From positions 16,607 to 80,606 of the forward strand of contig JASAMV010000056.1 in NCBI GenBank assembly GCA_030248065.1: 64,000 nt of DNA, given 5' to 3'. Source of the DNA: Rhynchonema sp. JSB1_4 (lineage: Eukaryota; Nematoda; Chromadorea; Monhysterida; Xyalidae). The position numbers and the translations under genes were made by a program. How positions within the stretch are numbered: the first letter of the stretch is position 1; each line of letters starts with the position of its first letter. Below are positions 11,973 through 24,736 of this stretch, piece after piece. The notes below the pieces were generated by a model. The model had not been told where the DNA came from. It worked only from the letters and a program-made list of their open reading frames with translations, and searched no databases.

Positions 11973-13367
11973 TGAATTTAAAATTATTATATTGTGAAAA
12001 TATTAGTTTATAAGCATAAACCGCAAGTCATCTGAACGACTTGCTTATTGAAATTCGTTATCAATAAAATGCCAATCACCCATGTTGTTTGCACCTGCAG
12101 CACTTGGTTTTTAACTTTTAACTTTAACTTTCTTTATTCGGACCGCCAAAAATTTAGTTTTTTGAAGAATGAAATTTCTGAAATCAGGTTACTCATGTAT
12201 GTTTTGAGGGACACTAAAGAGAACTTTTCCACTGACTTGCATGTTTACGTCAACCACCTGCGATCTAACCCCTTTGGTCATGACTTTGAGAACCTCGAAG
12301 GTAGCTCTGTGGGTATAGATGACAAAGGGAAGACCATCCTTCTGTTTGTGAATTTGGGGATAAATTTGAAGAGAGATTAAGACTTACACCATACTCATTC
12401 TGTGTCACAAAAGCAACAAATGACTGTTCCACGACCGCTGCAACCAGGCGAGCAACGTGGGGTCTGTCGGTAGCTTACGACACGCTCAATAACTGTACAG
12501 TATACGATATGGGGTGTCCTATATTATACATGCAGCAGTTGTTGGGATATCTGGGAACTGTATGAGTCCACTCCAACACCATTTCAAACTGAAATATAAG
12601 CACCGCAGGAGATTTTTTTGAGAATGATGAGCAATAAAACGCATGAAAACATGCCTTTTTACCTTAAAAATGTGAGAACATAACGAAAAAAAGGGAAAAT
12701 TAATAAAAATGTGGACTTTACTGGTTAGCATTTTAAAAAAGTGGCCAGCTTTTTTAAAAAAAATTTTTTTATAAAAATTTTTTTTACTTTTTTTAATCCA
12801 ACCCTGATCATGAAGGGTTTTCTACCGACTGAGAGCGCAAAATCGTTGAAGGTTTGTCGTTGTTGTGGCATATGGCACCTTTTACATGATGCGATCTCGC
12901 ATGGGCAATGACGAATTTCGAACACTTTGGTCGATAAAATGAAGTCAATTTTGCTTTAATGGCAGCAGCCCCTGATAATGTATCCATGCCCTAGTTCTGA
13001 AGTTGGTACATGTTTATCATGTTTCTCAAGCGGTAGAATGCCGAAAAGCTTGTTATTACATGTGTTTGTTTTTTTTTGAATTTGGGAAAGCGAGCGGTAT
13101 CAGTGTTCTGTGTGTATGGGAACAAGCTGGATGAAGAGTATTTTTTAAGCCGAAGGCATCTTTGCAACCTGTCGCTGTTTTCTTGCAAGCTGTCGTTTTC
13201 CATCATTTAAGTTTGCAGCTGCTGATGCCCCGAAATTGTCTTGTTTCCTTCACTGACAACTATAAAAAACAGCTTCTTTTGCAGTTTCGTTCATATTTGT
13301 GTTGCCCAAAGGTAAACTGTTTCAGTTCAGCACTATTATCACTTACAGTTTTTGAAGAGAAAACACC
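11973..13367. other. Spacer containing a hAT-type miniature element
   Basis: Apart from the repeat at 12130-12806, I see only the 3' untranslated region of the sulfotransferase gene and AT-rich DNA. Confidence 0.5.
12130..12806. mobile_element. hAT-type MITE, family D, copy 1 (left end missing)
   Basis: The sequence is about 80-90% alike by eye to the complete copies at 27231-28012 and 60870-61656, from the CTTTATTCGGACC region to the right terminus AATCCAACCCTG at 12806. The left terminal repeat is absent, so no target duplication can be scored. Confidence 0.75.
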
Positions 13368-14135
13368 ATGATGATGACCGTGTTTGCCGCGTGTTTGATG
13401 GTTGTTGCCGTGCTGTGGAATGCAAAAGTTGGTGCACTCGCGGTGTTTCTGTGTTGTCAATAGAAGACCTGTCAGACTTTATCTGTAACAACGGACCAGT
13501 TGAATATTTGATGAAGAAACATGCGTGTGTATTAAGCTGGAGTTATACTTGTCCATTTTGGGTTTGTAGACAATGAGGACAAATTTTTGTTTGAAACATA
13601 TTTTGTGATAGCGTTTGATCACTAATTTCGACCAGCGTAAAAGTTGTTCCCCTGCACCAAACAAACAACTTTTACGCTGGTCGAAATTAGTGCTCGAACT
13701 CTATCACAAAACATGATTCAAACAATATTTTGTCCTCATTGTCTACAAGCCCAAAATGGACAAGTGTAACTCCACCTTAAGCGTCTATAAATCAATAAAT
13801 CCTACACAATCTTGATCATCAATGTAGTTATGCCAACATATTTGTGGTTTCGTTGCTCTTATATGGATGTTTGTCAGTCATGCAGTTGAACCACAGTGGG
13901 CGGCAATGCACAGCATGAATCGAGATTTTGTAAAAAAACAACTATTCCAAAATATTGTCGATAACATAATATCTTTTCAGATTTGGACTGCCAGGACATG
14001 AAGACGCCCGGTTGTGCCGGGGACGTAGAAGTAGATTATTGCCCAGGAGTGGGTTACGATCTGAACGTTTATTGTCGAAAAGAGGGCTTCAAAGAGTTTT
14101 GTTGCAAAACGTGTAACGACCACGCGGATACGTAA
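13368..14135 (+). CDS. Small secreted ShKT-type cysteine-rich protein
   Basis: Exon 1 (13368-13431) starts at CACCATG and encodes a signal peptide of about 20 residues with a clear hydrophobic core. Exon 2 (13981-14135) encodes about 50 residues with seven cysteines spaced like the ShKT fold (C near the start, GC, YC, YC, then FCCKTC), and ends at TAA, giving 72 residues. The GTGCAC donor of intron 1 is weak, but the phase matches and the junction adds no extra residues. A perfect GTAAGT donor overlaps the stop codon (14132), so a longer isoform with further exons is possible. ShKT domains occur in secreted enzymes and short peptides of many animals; the target cannot be read from sequence. 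Intron 1 carries a long hairpin (13539-13773). Confidence 0.6.
13539..13773. repeat. Foldback element in intron of the ShKT gene
   Basis: The palindrome has two arms of about 110 bp, with GGAGTTATACTTGTCCATTT at the left end and the inverse at the right. The centre is a hairpin of AACAACTTTTACGCTGG. It is found once in this window. Confidence 0.8.
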
Positions 14136-15198
14136 GTCTATTGCAGCAACCCTGCACCAACAAGGTTGATATCAAAACCTCGTGATCGGATGTGATTTCC
14201 CTTGGTAGCGCGTGATTCTGGCATAACGGATACAGAAAAATTTACGGGAGCCACTAATTTCATTCATCCAGATTATCAGTTATTCATTTTAGGTAGGGGA
14301 ACATCCTCTATTTTTAAAAAAAGACTGATATATACTTTAATTTAGCATTTAAATTAAAATTTACATACTTGTACTAAATTTCTTAACATCCTTAGTGGAT
14401 GAAAAAAGACCACCAAGGCAAGTCGCATCCGATCATCAAGTTTCATATCGCTCCTAATACTTCTCAGATCAACACTGTTTTCAGGGACGCTTGCACTCCA
14501 CCGCCTTAATAGGTCGAAACTTGTAGCGAGGGAATCCATATTGTCCAACAAATCTGGCCACCTAATGAAACGAAATTGATCGATTTGCTTGATTACTGTG
14601 TTTCGACACCGAACGAGCTTACCACTTTCTTGCATAACAACGATTTTCTAGGTGACGAGCGAATTCTCTTAGATCAGCGCAATACATATTATGGTTTCTT
14701 TTATACACAATTGCGATTGATGTCAGGGTGAACTTTTCAAGAACTCGTTACCCATGGGCTCCTGATGATCTATAGTAATATCTTTCAGTTGCTCGAAAGC
14801 GACTGTGAATGGTAATGAATTGTTAATGCTTTCGGATGTCTTGTTGCTTGTAACATTTTGAATTCTTCATCGTGAGAAACACAAACTATTTTTCAGTTGT
14901 CAGGGGTTCCATTATTCATATTGATTGTATCGACAATGCATATACAATATCATCTAAATGCAAGAATATGAAGTACAAATGATTTTAAGATGATGCACAT
15001 GCCGTGTTATGCAGCATGGAACGAAAGAGGTCATGGGCTCGAAAGGCATAAAAAATTATAAAAATATTTCCGATTCCAACAACAAACATGGTGCGTCGCT
15101 ATGCACTCTTAATGTATGCAAAACCAAAAAATTGTCTCAGAACTTTCCCTGAGAAGTCAATGATGCCAACAAAACAAACCATTGAAACATCAACTCAC
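14136..15198. other. Region between convergent genes; possible further minus-strand exon
   Basis: A 93-codon open frame on the minus strand (14354-14635) has natural-looking composition but shows no domain, and I could not connect it by splice phase to the lectin gene at 15199. It may belong to the 3' part of that gene. The rest shows nothing. Confidence 0.35.
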
Positions 15199-18100
15199 GG
15201 TGGCATGGTGGTCGACCTCATTCGGTACCAAATCAACCCGTTTGTGTTGTGCATCATGCCGTGCCGTTGCACACGTACATCATACGGATTGCTCTCATAC
15301 AATTCGCATCGACGTGAACTTGGGCTCCAGCTGTGGTGCACAGACGGAAGATCGCATTTGATTAGAATAAGACCCGGATTTGGCTTGCTTCGACCAGGAA
15401 AGTCAGGGTTTATGCATTGAATTTCAAGATCGGACAGAGTTCGCAAAAAAATTATTTCGCGACTTTTCAGGCCCCGAAGTTCAAGGCCGACCTTTTCAGG
15501 CACATCTTGTCAGGCACGACCGATTTAGACCCAGCATATTTGAGCCATATAAGCTTAGGCTTTAGGCTCTAGCCGTGCCTGAATGGTCGAGCCTGAGCTT
15601 GTGCCCTTGGGCTAAACCGTCGCACAATAGCAACCCCAGCTGGCCAATCCATCCCTAAAATCGCCGAGAAGCGTCGCTGAATGATATGAACAGAATTTGT
15701 GCTGTCATAACTTAAGGACCAGTGTTCATTTGGCGATGCGTTCATTTAACGGTGCGTGCGTGTTGTGTACGAATGTACCGTGGTGCTAATAATACAAAAA
15801 AATATCAAATAAAATAAAATAATTATCAAATAAAAACGCAAGCGGACAGAGAGGCACACCCAAACGACTGGCACGTTGTGACACGATAACAGGCTTTCGC
15901 ACAATCCACGTCTTGGACGTTGTCATAGACCACCGGCATCACGTTCGTCAGGGCATAATGGTGGCGCTGGCGAAAATAATTTTTTACCATTTTTTTATTC
16001 GAAAGTACCGTAATCCAGATGCTCTAACCAGTCGGTGCTCGTAAATCGGCATCTTGTCCAGGGCATACGGCATGAATGGCAGCGAGCTTTCCAAATCTGG
16101 AAACGTATTCGCTGAACCAAATATCAGATTGACGCTTTTGGAAAACCGGGACGTACAAATCTTGCCCAACAAAACTCACGAAATTCGCATACAAACGGCA
16201 ACGGTAGGCCAATCGGACAGGGTTGGACCATTTTGGTGTGTGTGTTCAAGCAGCCATTGTTACCGCCCGTGCTCGGATTGGTATCCCACGGGATGATGCT
16301 TCGCGGGTTCCTCATCGCGTGCGAGCTGCCCTCCATTACGTAGCGATAGAGATTGTCGGGATCTGAAAACTGGCTTATAAATCATGTCGTCACATTTTGT
16401 CGTCAAATCACATGTATTGTTTTCGCGCTCGTTTGAGGCTCATGTATTATTGTTTTGTTCGACGACTTTATTTGGACGGCAAGATTTGACGAAAACTTAT
16501 CAGGCTGAAAACTAGTGGAAACACGGAAATCACAGACTTTGACATTGTCCGTTCTGTGTCTAAAGCTCACTGTCACCCATTAGCCGCGTCACCTCGGCTG
16601 GTATGTGGTATGACAGTATTTTCCAAGAGTGCCCAACAACTCTGCTCGCGAGCTTCCTGGGACCAAATCAGCGCGGTCCCCTGAGTTTGGGACTATTCAA
16701 AAAGTACTGCTTGCTAACCATCCGAATAATGCACCCAAGCGCCCGCGAATGCCGGATGATATAAATGGTTATTGTTGAGTCGTTCCTGATTCCTGAGCAG
16801 TCCCATTCGAACAAGTCCTCTTCCTGTGACGTTTGAACTATATGTGATCCCACGTATTGTTAGAAAGCGACTGAAGACCATCCGACACACCGTGAGGTAT
16901 CTCGTTGAGTATGTACTGTGTTCGATGTTCCCCAATGGGCAGCGCTAGATGTCCGTTTACAGAACCCAACTTCTCGTGGAAACACGTCTGCTGGGCCTGT
17001 AATAACAATGATGTTCATTGTACATCTGCCATCGCCTAAATTGAAAGACATAATGTCACGACCTTGAAGTAGTCCTTCTGCTGTGCAAAAAATACGAAAC
17101 AAATGCCCTCGTCATAGAAACCCTGTCGGATGTTGCAGAGAACTGGGAAACAGAACTATTGATTATGCAAATTCACAATATACAAATTCAACGACACCAG
17201 TCCTAACCTATTCCTGGTTGGGGTGGTGTTCCTGGATCCGGGTGACTGAAATTATTCAGTTGTTTTTGCCATCGGCACACTGTCACGTATCATTATGCAC
17301 GACAAATTTGCATTCCACTTCAAAAAGGCAAAAAAATAACCCAGAAGCTGCAACGAGCAACGCACGGAATGGTGTCCGATTTGAGTGCGTACCACGTCAA
17401 CCCATTGCTGTTCGGCTGCATTGCGTGATCCTGGATGTTTTTGTCGAACGGATTCGATTCGTAGAGTTCGCATCGTTGCTGTGCGGACCATCTGTAAAGT
17501 GTGTTTAGGAAATTTCGTTGCAAATTTTCTTGCTGAAATGTTGCACGCGTGAGTGGCTCTTATCATCAAACGAGGTTTGAGCGAGCGAATTATTCCTCGA
17601 TTTTTCAGGTCCGGAAATTCAGGCCCGACCTTTTCAGGCCAAGCCGATTCAGGCCCAGCATATTTGACCCATTTATAGGCTTAGGCTTAGGCTCCAGCCG
17701 GCCCTGAATCGGCCGGGCCTGAACCTGTACCCCGGGACCGAACCGTTGCACAATACGAGCGAATGCACCCTCACCCGAATGATTGACAGGTCGACACACG
17801 ATAACACGATTCTGCGCATTTGCTCAGGTGTACGTTGGTCTGCTCTGGCTGGATTCGTTTGACGAGCGCGTGAAGGTTCTTCTGAATAAAGTGTTACACC
17901 TGTGTCGACTGTTCTTACGGTAATTGTTACCCTGATTGATGATGTAATGAACTTAAGATTAATAAAGTTAAAAGTCGATTTAACCTCACCAATCTGTGCG
18001 CTTCAATGGGCATCTTTGTCTCACTGTATTTGATCGGTTCAACTGTTGTTGCCATATCTCAAACAACTTAATCATGAGTGTAAAAATTCTGTTAAATCAG

Positions 18101-21100
18101 GTCAAAACTAAAAAATAAATTCAGTCAAATAATAGACTCAGGTCAAAAAATGATATAATTTGCGAAACATTTTTATAAAATAAAATGATCTTACGAAATT
18201 CGCACACAAACGGCGCCTGTCGGTCGATGTCGCATGGCAGCACCAGTCTGGTGACGGGATCTAAACACGCCGAATCGCCCTCTCCGCGTACCAGTGCCGG
18301 ATTCCAAAGCACAACGCTGCCTTGATCAATCATTGACTGCGGATTGCCTTCCATCACCTTGCTGTAGTGGGCGTCGGCTGAAAATGCAGCATCAAAGATG
18401 AGCCATGTGTGCGAAGAATCAGCAATTCACAAAGTATGATTCACACCCAACGGTAGGCGTTTCTAAATTATTAATCTCTGAAACAAAAAAATGTGGCGCA
18501 CGGTTATTTTTAAATTAATGTGTAAAATACACACACGGCAGTTAATACTAATTCAGAAGCGTGTCTAGTCCCTTGGCCAAAGCCAAAAAATACAAGAAAC
18601 AAAGCCAAACACACGATCGTAGTGCACCCAGGCGCCCCAGAATCCCACATTCGGATACAGGCTGAGTCCTTTGCCCGTTTCCTGATTTCTAATCAGGCCG
18701 ACTCTGACCACACCAGCGAAGTGACCAACAGATCTTTGGATGTATTGCGTGCGATGACCGCCCACAGGCAGGGCGAGACGACCATGTCGATTCGCAATGC
18801 GTTCGTGTTGACACGTGCGTTGCGCCTGTTTAAAGGGTGTGTCCGACGTGTTGTGCGACCGACGATTCGGTGACGGGGCACAGGATCAAGCCCGGCCATT
18901 CAGGCCCGGCTGGAGCCTAAGCCGAAGCCTATAAATGGGTCAAACATACTGGGACTGAATCGGCCGGGCCTGAAAAACTGGGCCTGAAAAGTCGCACGGA
19001 ATATGTCCGACATGTTCAAATCATCAAAGTTTGGTCAGATCTATCACTGTACAGTAGTGCATTTGTGAATTCAGCGTATGCGCGGCAAACCCTGTGACCC
19101 GACGGTCTGCACACCTCAATATAGTTTCGTCCGTCATTATAGTAAACGTAGCAGATTCCTTCGTCGTAGAACGAGTGGTGTCGTTGGTCGCAGTACTCTG
19201 TTCAGAGGTTCAGGAGATTTGTGTTTCATGATAGTTTCTGTAGCAAACAGCTGGTAACTGCAATTCACTCACGTTTGCCCGAAAGGGCGATAACGGGTAC
19301 AATATGAAATCGGACTAAGCACAAAATCAGCAGCTCTGTGAAACATAATTTTCTGGCCACGATTTCGCACATTTTGGCTGCGCGGGTGCTGTTTGTGCCG
19401 GGTCAAATTTTGCTAAAGTGATTGTCTGTATTGGGAAACGCCAGCAAGGAGCCTACGTCCACCGTAGGTATGCGGATTCAATGAAATATGCTGAAATAGT
19501 CTGTCCAAAACGCGCGTGAGAACTTGCTTTATTTCGGGGGCGAACAACGTAGTATACATGGTACGTTTTTTAAAAGTGGGCGTGTTCATGTAATGTGTTC
19601 GTTCAAATTGTACCCATACGTACACATAATGGGCCGAACCCCCCAAAAGCGCAGGTACACTCATTCAAACATGTTTGCGCTAAAATCACTGCACAGGATA
19701 CTCTAAACTGAAACATTGCTCAATTGACTGCGTGTTATTTATTGATTGCGTTTGCGCGCTTTCGGGAGTTTGACCCATTGTTAAATACGGTAAGTTCCAA
19801 CTATGTAAACCACTGACAGACATCCATTCAATATGTTTACTCATCATGAAATACCATTGAATTTCATACAAGCACATAAACATCATAAAACGAATTAACA
19901 AATTCACAAACTTTAAAAAAATCAATCAGCGTGGAACAGTCGGTCGTAAGAAAAAAATTAAAAAAAAAAAACAATAATGCTCGTGATTTGTCTGTGCCAA
20001 TTTTTTCACGACGATGTATCTGAAAAAGCCATCGCGAACAAAAAAAACAGATCATAAATGAAACTAACGGAGGCCAGGATGTCGATTCAATCCCGTACCA
20101 CACGATGCCGGGAGGCGCCGCTGCTTTGTTGCGTGTGTCTTCCTGAATGCGTGTATCGAGAGGGTTGCTCTCGTACAAATGACACCAACCGCCGCCAAAA
20201 CTGCAGATGTTGTGGGGAGTAAGATGGGCTCAGATTGGAAATCGGTTGAACTTTCTACACAATTACCTAAAAATGAATGGTGTTTGCCATAATTTCTTCA
20301 AAAAATCTGGTATTCAGGTTTGGTTACCGGAAACTCTATATACAAGGGAGGGGCCCTATTTTTCACTGCCCGCATTTTGGGGGCCGCACTCTGGGGGGCC
20401 CTATCTGCTCACTGACCCGAAAAGCCAAAATCCGAAGAGTAGGCCTGTAGATGTGAATAAGACTGACGTGAACATAAAGTCCCCGAGTCTTCGAGCCAGG
20501 CCAGCAATTTTGGACATTGGAAGGTCATCAAATTATGGCCATGTTAAAATTTAATTAATGACATCGTAATTTAACACCGTACATACCCGAACGACTGACA
20601 TGTTGGTGCCTGGTAGCACTTCTCAAAGCAGCCTTGTTCGCTGTTGCCGCTGCTCTTGGCAAGCGCCGTGCCCTGACTGGATTGTGTGATGAGGTGTTCC
20701 TGAGCACGAATTTATAGCAGATTATCTACAGGGTGACCCAACAAGCACGAAAGCACTTTTGTGAGGCTTAACATTTCAGCCGTTATGGCACGTGGAGAAA
20801 CTTCTAGGAGTGTGTTCGTAAGCATGCTAGTTTTTTAGGAGTATGGTCAAAATTTGAAATTCGGCGGGGTTGAGTGCTTTGATGAATAAGCTGAGCCAAG
20901 TTTTGTGAAGGACCTGTTCGCAGGGTGTTTTTGCACGCGTTTGAAAGCAGACTATTTTAGCCGTAACACATTCACCGAAGTATTCGAGTACAGACCCATG
21001 GGGCTCTATTTGGAAATAAAAATAATTTTTAAAATCCGATTTCCCACCTACTACCGAATAGAGTCCCAGGGGCTGTAACCGGCAAACTCCTGTACGTTAG

Positions 21101-23728
21101 GAGATTAAATTTTAACCAAAAAACTATCCATCGCCCACGCTTTCGAATATAAATACAAAGGGACCTCCATGTGTCACCACGGCCTTACAAAATGGTTTCC
21201 ATTGTTTTTTTTGGCTGTGTATGTCATCCGCAATATCAGATGAACCGAGGATGTGTTAGCAAACTGCGAGAGACTTTCGGTTATAGTCATTGAGCGCATG
21301 CTTTCTAATGTTTCTCACGCATACAGGTGAAAGACTGGCTTGAACGTACATGCATCTTTGCTTCTTCGACACGCTGCGAATGCCGAAGGCAAAGGTGTAG
21401 CGAATCAACTTTCATTAAGCGAAACGAGCTTACCAGTCTGTGGTTCGCCGCGGCGATGTACTGTTCGCTGTACTTTTTGTAAGTCGGGTATGAGCCGGTA
21501 TCTAAAAATAATATTCGAAACATTTATGCACATATGTTACATTTTCGTGCGTTCGAGAACGGCTTTGTTGTTCTTCTCAACCACCGCGGGTGCCCGCGCG
21601 TTGAACACCCCAGTGGAAATTGTTTCACTTGCGTCGCTTTAGTCTGTGAATATTTTGGATATGCATAATTAAGTCCGATAGCCTGTTCATTTACGGCTAG
21701 AACTAAAGCAAGGTTTGGATTTAGTTAAGTACATAGCCATGGCGACCAGCCGCTGAAGGTCTCAAAAGTTTGGTCACGGTAGAAGAGATAGCCGTAAATT
21801 TCGCTCCTACCGTGACAAACTTTTTCCAATGGCTATCACTGGTCGCCAAAGACTTTAGGAACATACAGTGTATGTAGGTACGTATTCATCCAATTAAAGC
21901 CAAGCATTGTTTCAAAATTCTGCCGAAAATGCGATGCGTAACTTCCACATATCTAAAATAGCCATCAAACTTGACATATTGGTGCCCGATCTATTTATGC
22001 GTAAAGATCTCAAAGATCGCCTGATCGATCCTGAACATAAAACCTACGATGTTCGCAAACGTATGCCAGTTTGACGTTGATGTCGCACGGTGCCAGCGTC
22101 TCGCCCGGATACTGCAGACACACTGAGTCGCCAGAGTTGTGCACAAGTGACGTGTCCCAGGGCACCACACTGGTCATTTGGGCCATGGCCCCCGCGTCGG
22201 CGGTCATCACTTGCCAGTACAGTTTGCCTGTGGAATATTGTAATATTATTCGAGCGTTTTTAGGTCGTGCTGGAGGAACTATTCCGCGACTTTTCAGGCC
22301 CGGAAGTTCGGGCCCGACCTTTTCAGGCCCAGTTTTTCAGGCCCGGCCGATCTAGGCCCAGCATATTGATTTATTTATAGGCTTAGGCTTAGGCTCCAGC
22401 CGGGCTTGAATCGGCCGGGCCTGAACCTGTGCCCCGGGACTGAACCGTCGCACGATAGAGCTGTTGTGACCCTGTGGGATACCTGTGAACATGAACCGAA
22501 ATGAAACTGGAAAAAGTGACAAACTAAAGGATCTGTTACTATGAGCTTGCTCCATTCGATCAGGCATTGCTTCTTTTGAAAAAAACAAGCAACAAACCGA
22601 CACAGTGAAGCTCCACAAAAATTATCATGATCACACCATAACTGAGTTGGCTCTGCCTTGACCGGAAAGACAGACAGTGGCTAACCATCATAGTAGGCCC
22701 AATGACCGCCGATCTTAGACTCATAGAGATGTTTGTTTCCCTGTTGGTTCTCTACTTTGTGATTCCTGAGCAGACCGACGCGAATTTGGCCACTTCCACC
22801 CGAATTTTCCACAGCTTTCTTGATGTATCTGAAAAATCGCGCGTTTCGCGAATTACTGCAACAGCAGATTTTGCGAGTTTTGAGTCTCGAGCCCACGAAC
22901 GTGTGGTTCAGTGGTTCCAGAGCTAGGATTGGTCCGAGGATGTCAGGCCTAACTGTATGCAGAGCAGTGGCGGATCCAGCTTCCGGCCAAAGGGGGGCAA
23001 GTCCCAAAAGTCAATTGTATCTAGTGTATGTTTGATTTTTTAAAGTCCGTTTTTATCCAGTGTTTGTTTTTGTAATTGGGCGATTTTAAGCTAATCATCA
23101 CACGAAATATGAGCATGCGCGCGTAGCGCGCGAAATTTTTGCACTTTTTGCACGCGCGACGGCCAAATTCCAATGATATGACCAACCAACCTCGCTCGAT
23201 GTTCCCCGATCGGCAGGGCCAGACGTCCATATTTGCCCTGTTTCTTTGTAGCGCGACATTTGCGTTGCGCCTGCAACATCGCTGTCTTTCTGCTCATCTG
23301 ATGTTTCACAATAGGCCTGTGGCCGACAACACTGACCGCTGCCTAGGATCCAGCCAAGTTTGTTTATCGAAAACTTTTAAGCGCCGTAACCATATGTAAC
23401 TATTTCTTTGTTTTAAGTTTCCCAATATTATTCTAAATTCACTTTCTTAAATTTCCATCTATGGGAGTACTGCATAAACAGTACTCTCACAAACCAACTC
23501 AGCTGTTTCATGAGAACCCAGTTACTGAAATTACTGGGAAATGTTTTCCAAAACTTATACGTTCTCCGAAGAGCACCCTCAACAAACCTAGCGTACCAAT
23601 TTGTTGGCATTTTAGCATTTGCCAGCGCATATACAATCGGAAAACTGAAACAACACCTGCCTGCATGTAGTTCTTCGGTTCACCGTGGTACACGTAGCAG
23701 ATACCCTCGTCGGAAAACGAACAGCTGC
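15199..23728 (-). CDS. Large modular protein: three C-type lectin/PAN-like units
   Basis: Exons recur in a fixed series. Unit 1: 23728-23661, 23270-23191, 22828-22686, 22227-22048, 21501-21434, 20200-20069. Unit 2: 19197-19115, 18825-18615, 18377-18195, 17491-17366, linker 17245-17208. Unit 3: 17142-17063, 16996-16891, 16823-16719, 16362-16180, 16096-16029, 15330-15199. Each lectin starts with (F/S)DEGIC(Y/F)V, continues AQ..C and LALP-G-HR, then VR(V/M)GL(L/I)RN and AWVHY, and ends (F/Y)VCE(F/H). Unit ends carry (R/H)C(E/H)LYESNP, which looks like the second half of a PAN/apple domain. Splice phases of corresponding exons are identical, so the units arose by block duplication; unit 2 has fused two exons. 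The sugar-binding motifs are absent, suggesting protein recognition. Some exons (first PAN half, most linkers, both gene ends) are missing from my model. Confidence 0.75.
15453..15629. repeat. GC-rich foldback family A, copy 1
   Basis: This is a degenerate copy of a 150-180 bp palindrome whose consensus has TATT..GCGAC ends, repeated CAGGCCC words and a TATAAATGGG-like interior. CTTTTCAGGC is at the left end and GTCGCACAATA at the right. Confidence 0.75.
17591..17755. repeat. GC-rich foldback family A, copy 2, with target duplication
   Basis: The element runs from TATTCCTCG to GCACAATA and is flanked on both sides by CGAGCGAAT (17582-17590 and 17756-17764). It is the only family A copy where a direct flank repeat is evident. 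Confidence 0.8.
18862..19003. repeat. GC-rich foldback family A, copy 3 (reverse orientation)
   Basis: It has the same CAGGCCCGG blocks and CTATAAATGGGTCAAACAT interior, read in reverse; it lies in an intron of the modular lectin gene. Confidence 0.8.
21741..21847. repeat. Short foldback element
   Basis: A hairpin of about 107 bp with GGCGACCAG/CTGGTCGCC ends and an inner AAGTTTGGTCACGGTA inverse pair. Single copy. Confidence 0.7.
22280..22457. repeat. GC-rich foldback family A, copy 4
   Basis: Runs from TATTCCGCGAC to GTCGCACGATA with repeated CAGGCCC words; in an intron of the modular lectin gene. Confidence 0.85.
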
Positions 23729-23825
23729 CTGCAACAACATGCATATTTTCGTGTGAAGACAATCTGATAATTTCTCGACCACCGTGATCCGCGAGTCACG
23801 CAGCAGACTTGGTTACGCGGTCAAA

Positions 23826-24051
23826 GGGTGGAATTTTCGAAACGGTGTAAAGGTCAGTTGGGCGTAAAGGTCGGTGTAAAGTTCGGTCGAAAGCTCGGTC
23901 GGCGTAGCTCGGTGTAAACGTGAAACATTGCCTGTTATTAACGTGGAATGTTTCAAGTTTACACCGAGGTCTATCACACTGAGCTGTCGACCGAGCTTTC
24001 CATCGACCTTTACACCCAACTGACCTTTACACCGTTTCGAAAATATCACCC
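23826..24051. repeat. Foldback family B, copy 1
   Basis: A 226-bp palindrome ending GGGTGGAATTTTCGAAACGG, with several CGGTGTAAA words in each arm and a centre of GTGAAACATT...AATGTTTCA. Five copies occur in the window; this one lies 33 bp from copy 2. Confidence 0.9.
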
Positions 24052-24083
24052 AAAGGCTGTGTGCGGTGGGTTGTGCTGCTCCT

Positions 24084-24297
24084 GGGTGGATATTTTCGAA
24101 ACGGTGTAAAGGTCAGTTGGTGTAAAGGACGATGGAAAGCTCGGTCGACAGCTCAGTGTGATAGACCTCGGTGTAAACGTGAAACATTCCACGTTAATAA
24201 CAGGCAATGTTTCACGTTTACACCGAGCTACGCCGACCGAGCTTTCGACCGAACTTTACGCCCAACTGACCTTTTCACCGTTTCGAAAATTCCACCC
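24084..24297. repeat. Foldback family B, copy 2 (inverted relative to copy 1)
   Basis: Same termini and internal CGGTGTAAA words as copy 1, opposite orientation. Confidence 0.9.
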
Positions 24298-24736
24298 TCT
24301 GCCACCCACTTTGACCCCTGTGTTCATTACAGTCGTTTTCAATAAAAAAGTGTTTTTTCACCTGTTGCGCCTTCAAGATTTGCAACCAGAATTATTGACC
24401 ACAACATTGAGGCCACAACGCCTTTGACGATGGTTTCCATATTGCTGCTTGCTTTGAATGCTCTTGCTTGCAGCGCATTTACCTGGAGCTGGAGTTACGT
24501 AAAACAAGCATTTGAACTTGCTCTTTGAAGAAGAAACCATTTGCAAAAGCACAGCTAAAACCAACCTAACATACTGTATGTGCATGTGTATCTATACACT
24601 AGAGCAGCCTAAACTTCGTATACGGCCAATATTGTTGTTAAGATGTTGTGGGAATACCTACGGGGTCCTAATTTTAAATTCCAATGTACAAGTTTCATCT
24701 GCTGACTACCTAATACTATTAGTTTTGGTTACATAC

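Noticed and set aside
12048..12380. 110-codon plus-strand frame after the sulfotransferase gene
   Set aside because: It lies mostly inside a hAT-type MITE; the same region in the other copies carries stops and frameshifts.
23813..24427. Frames containing SRLHRATPTELSTELY
   Set aside because: The same peptide string appears at all five family B foldbacks in both orientations; it is repeat translation, not a gene.
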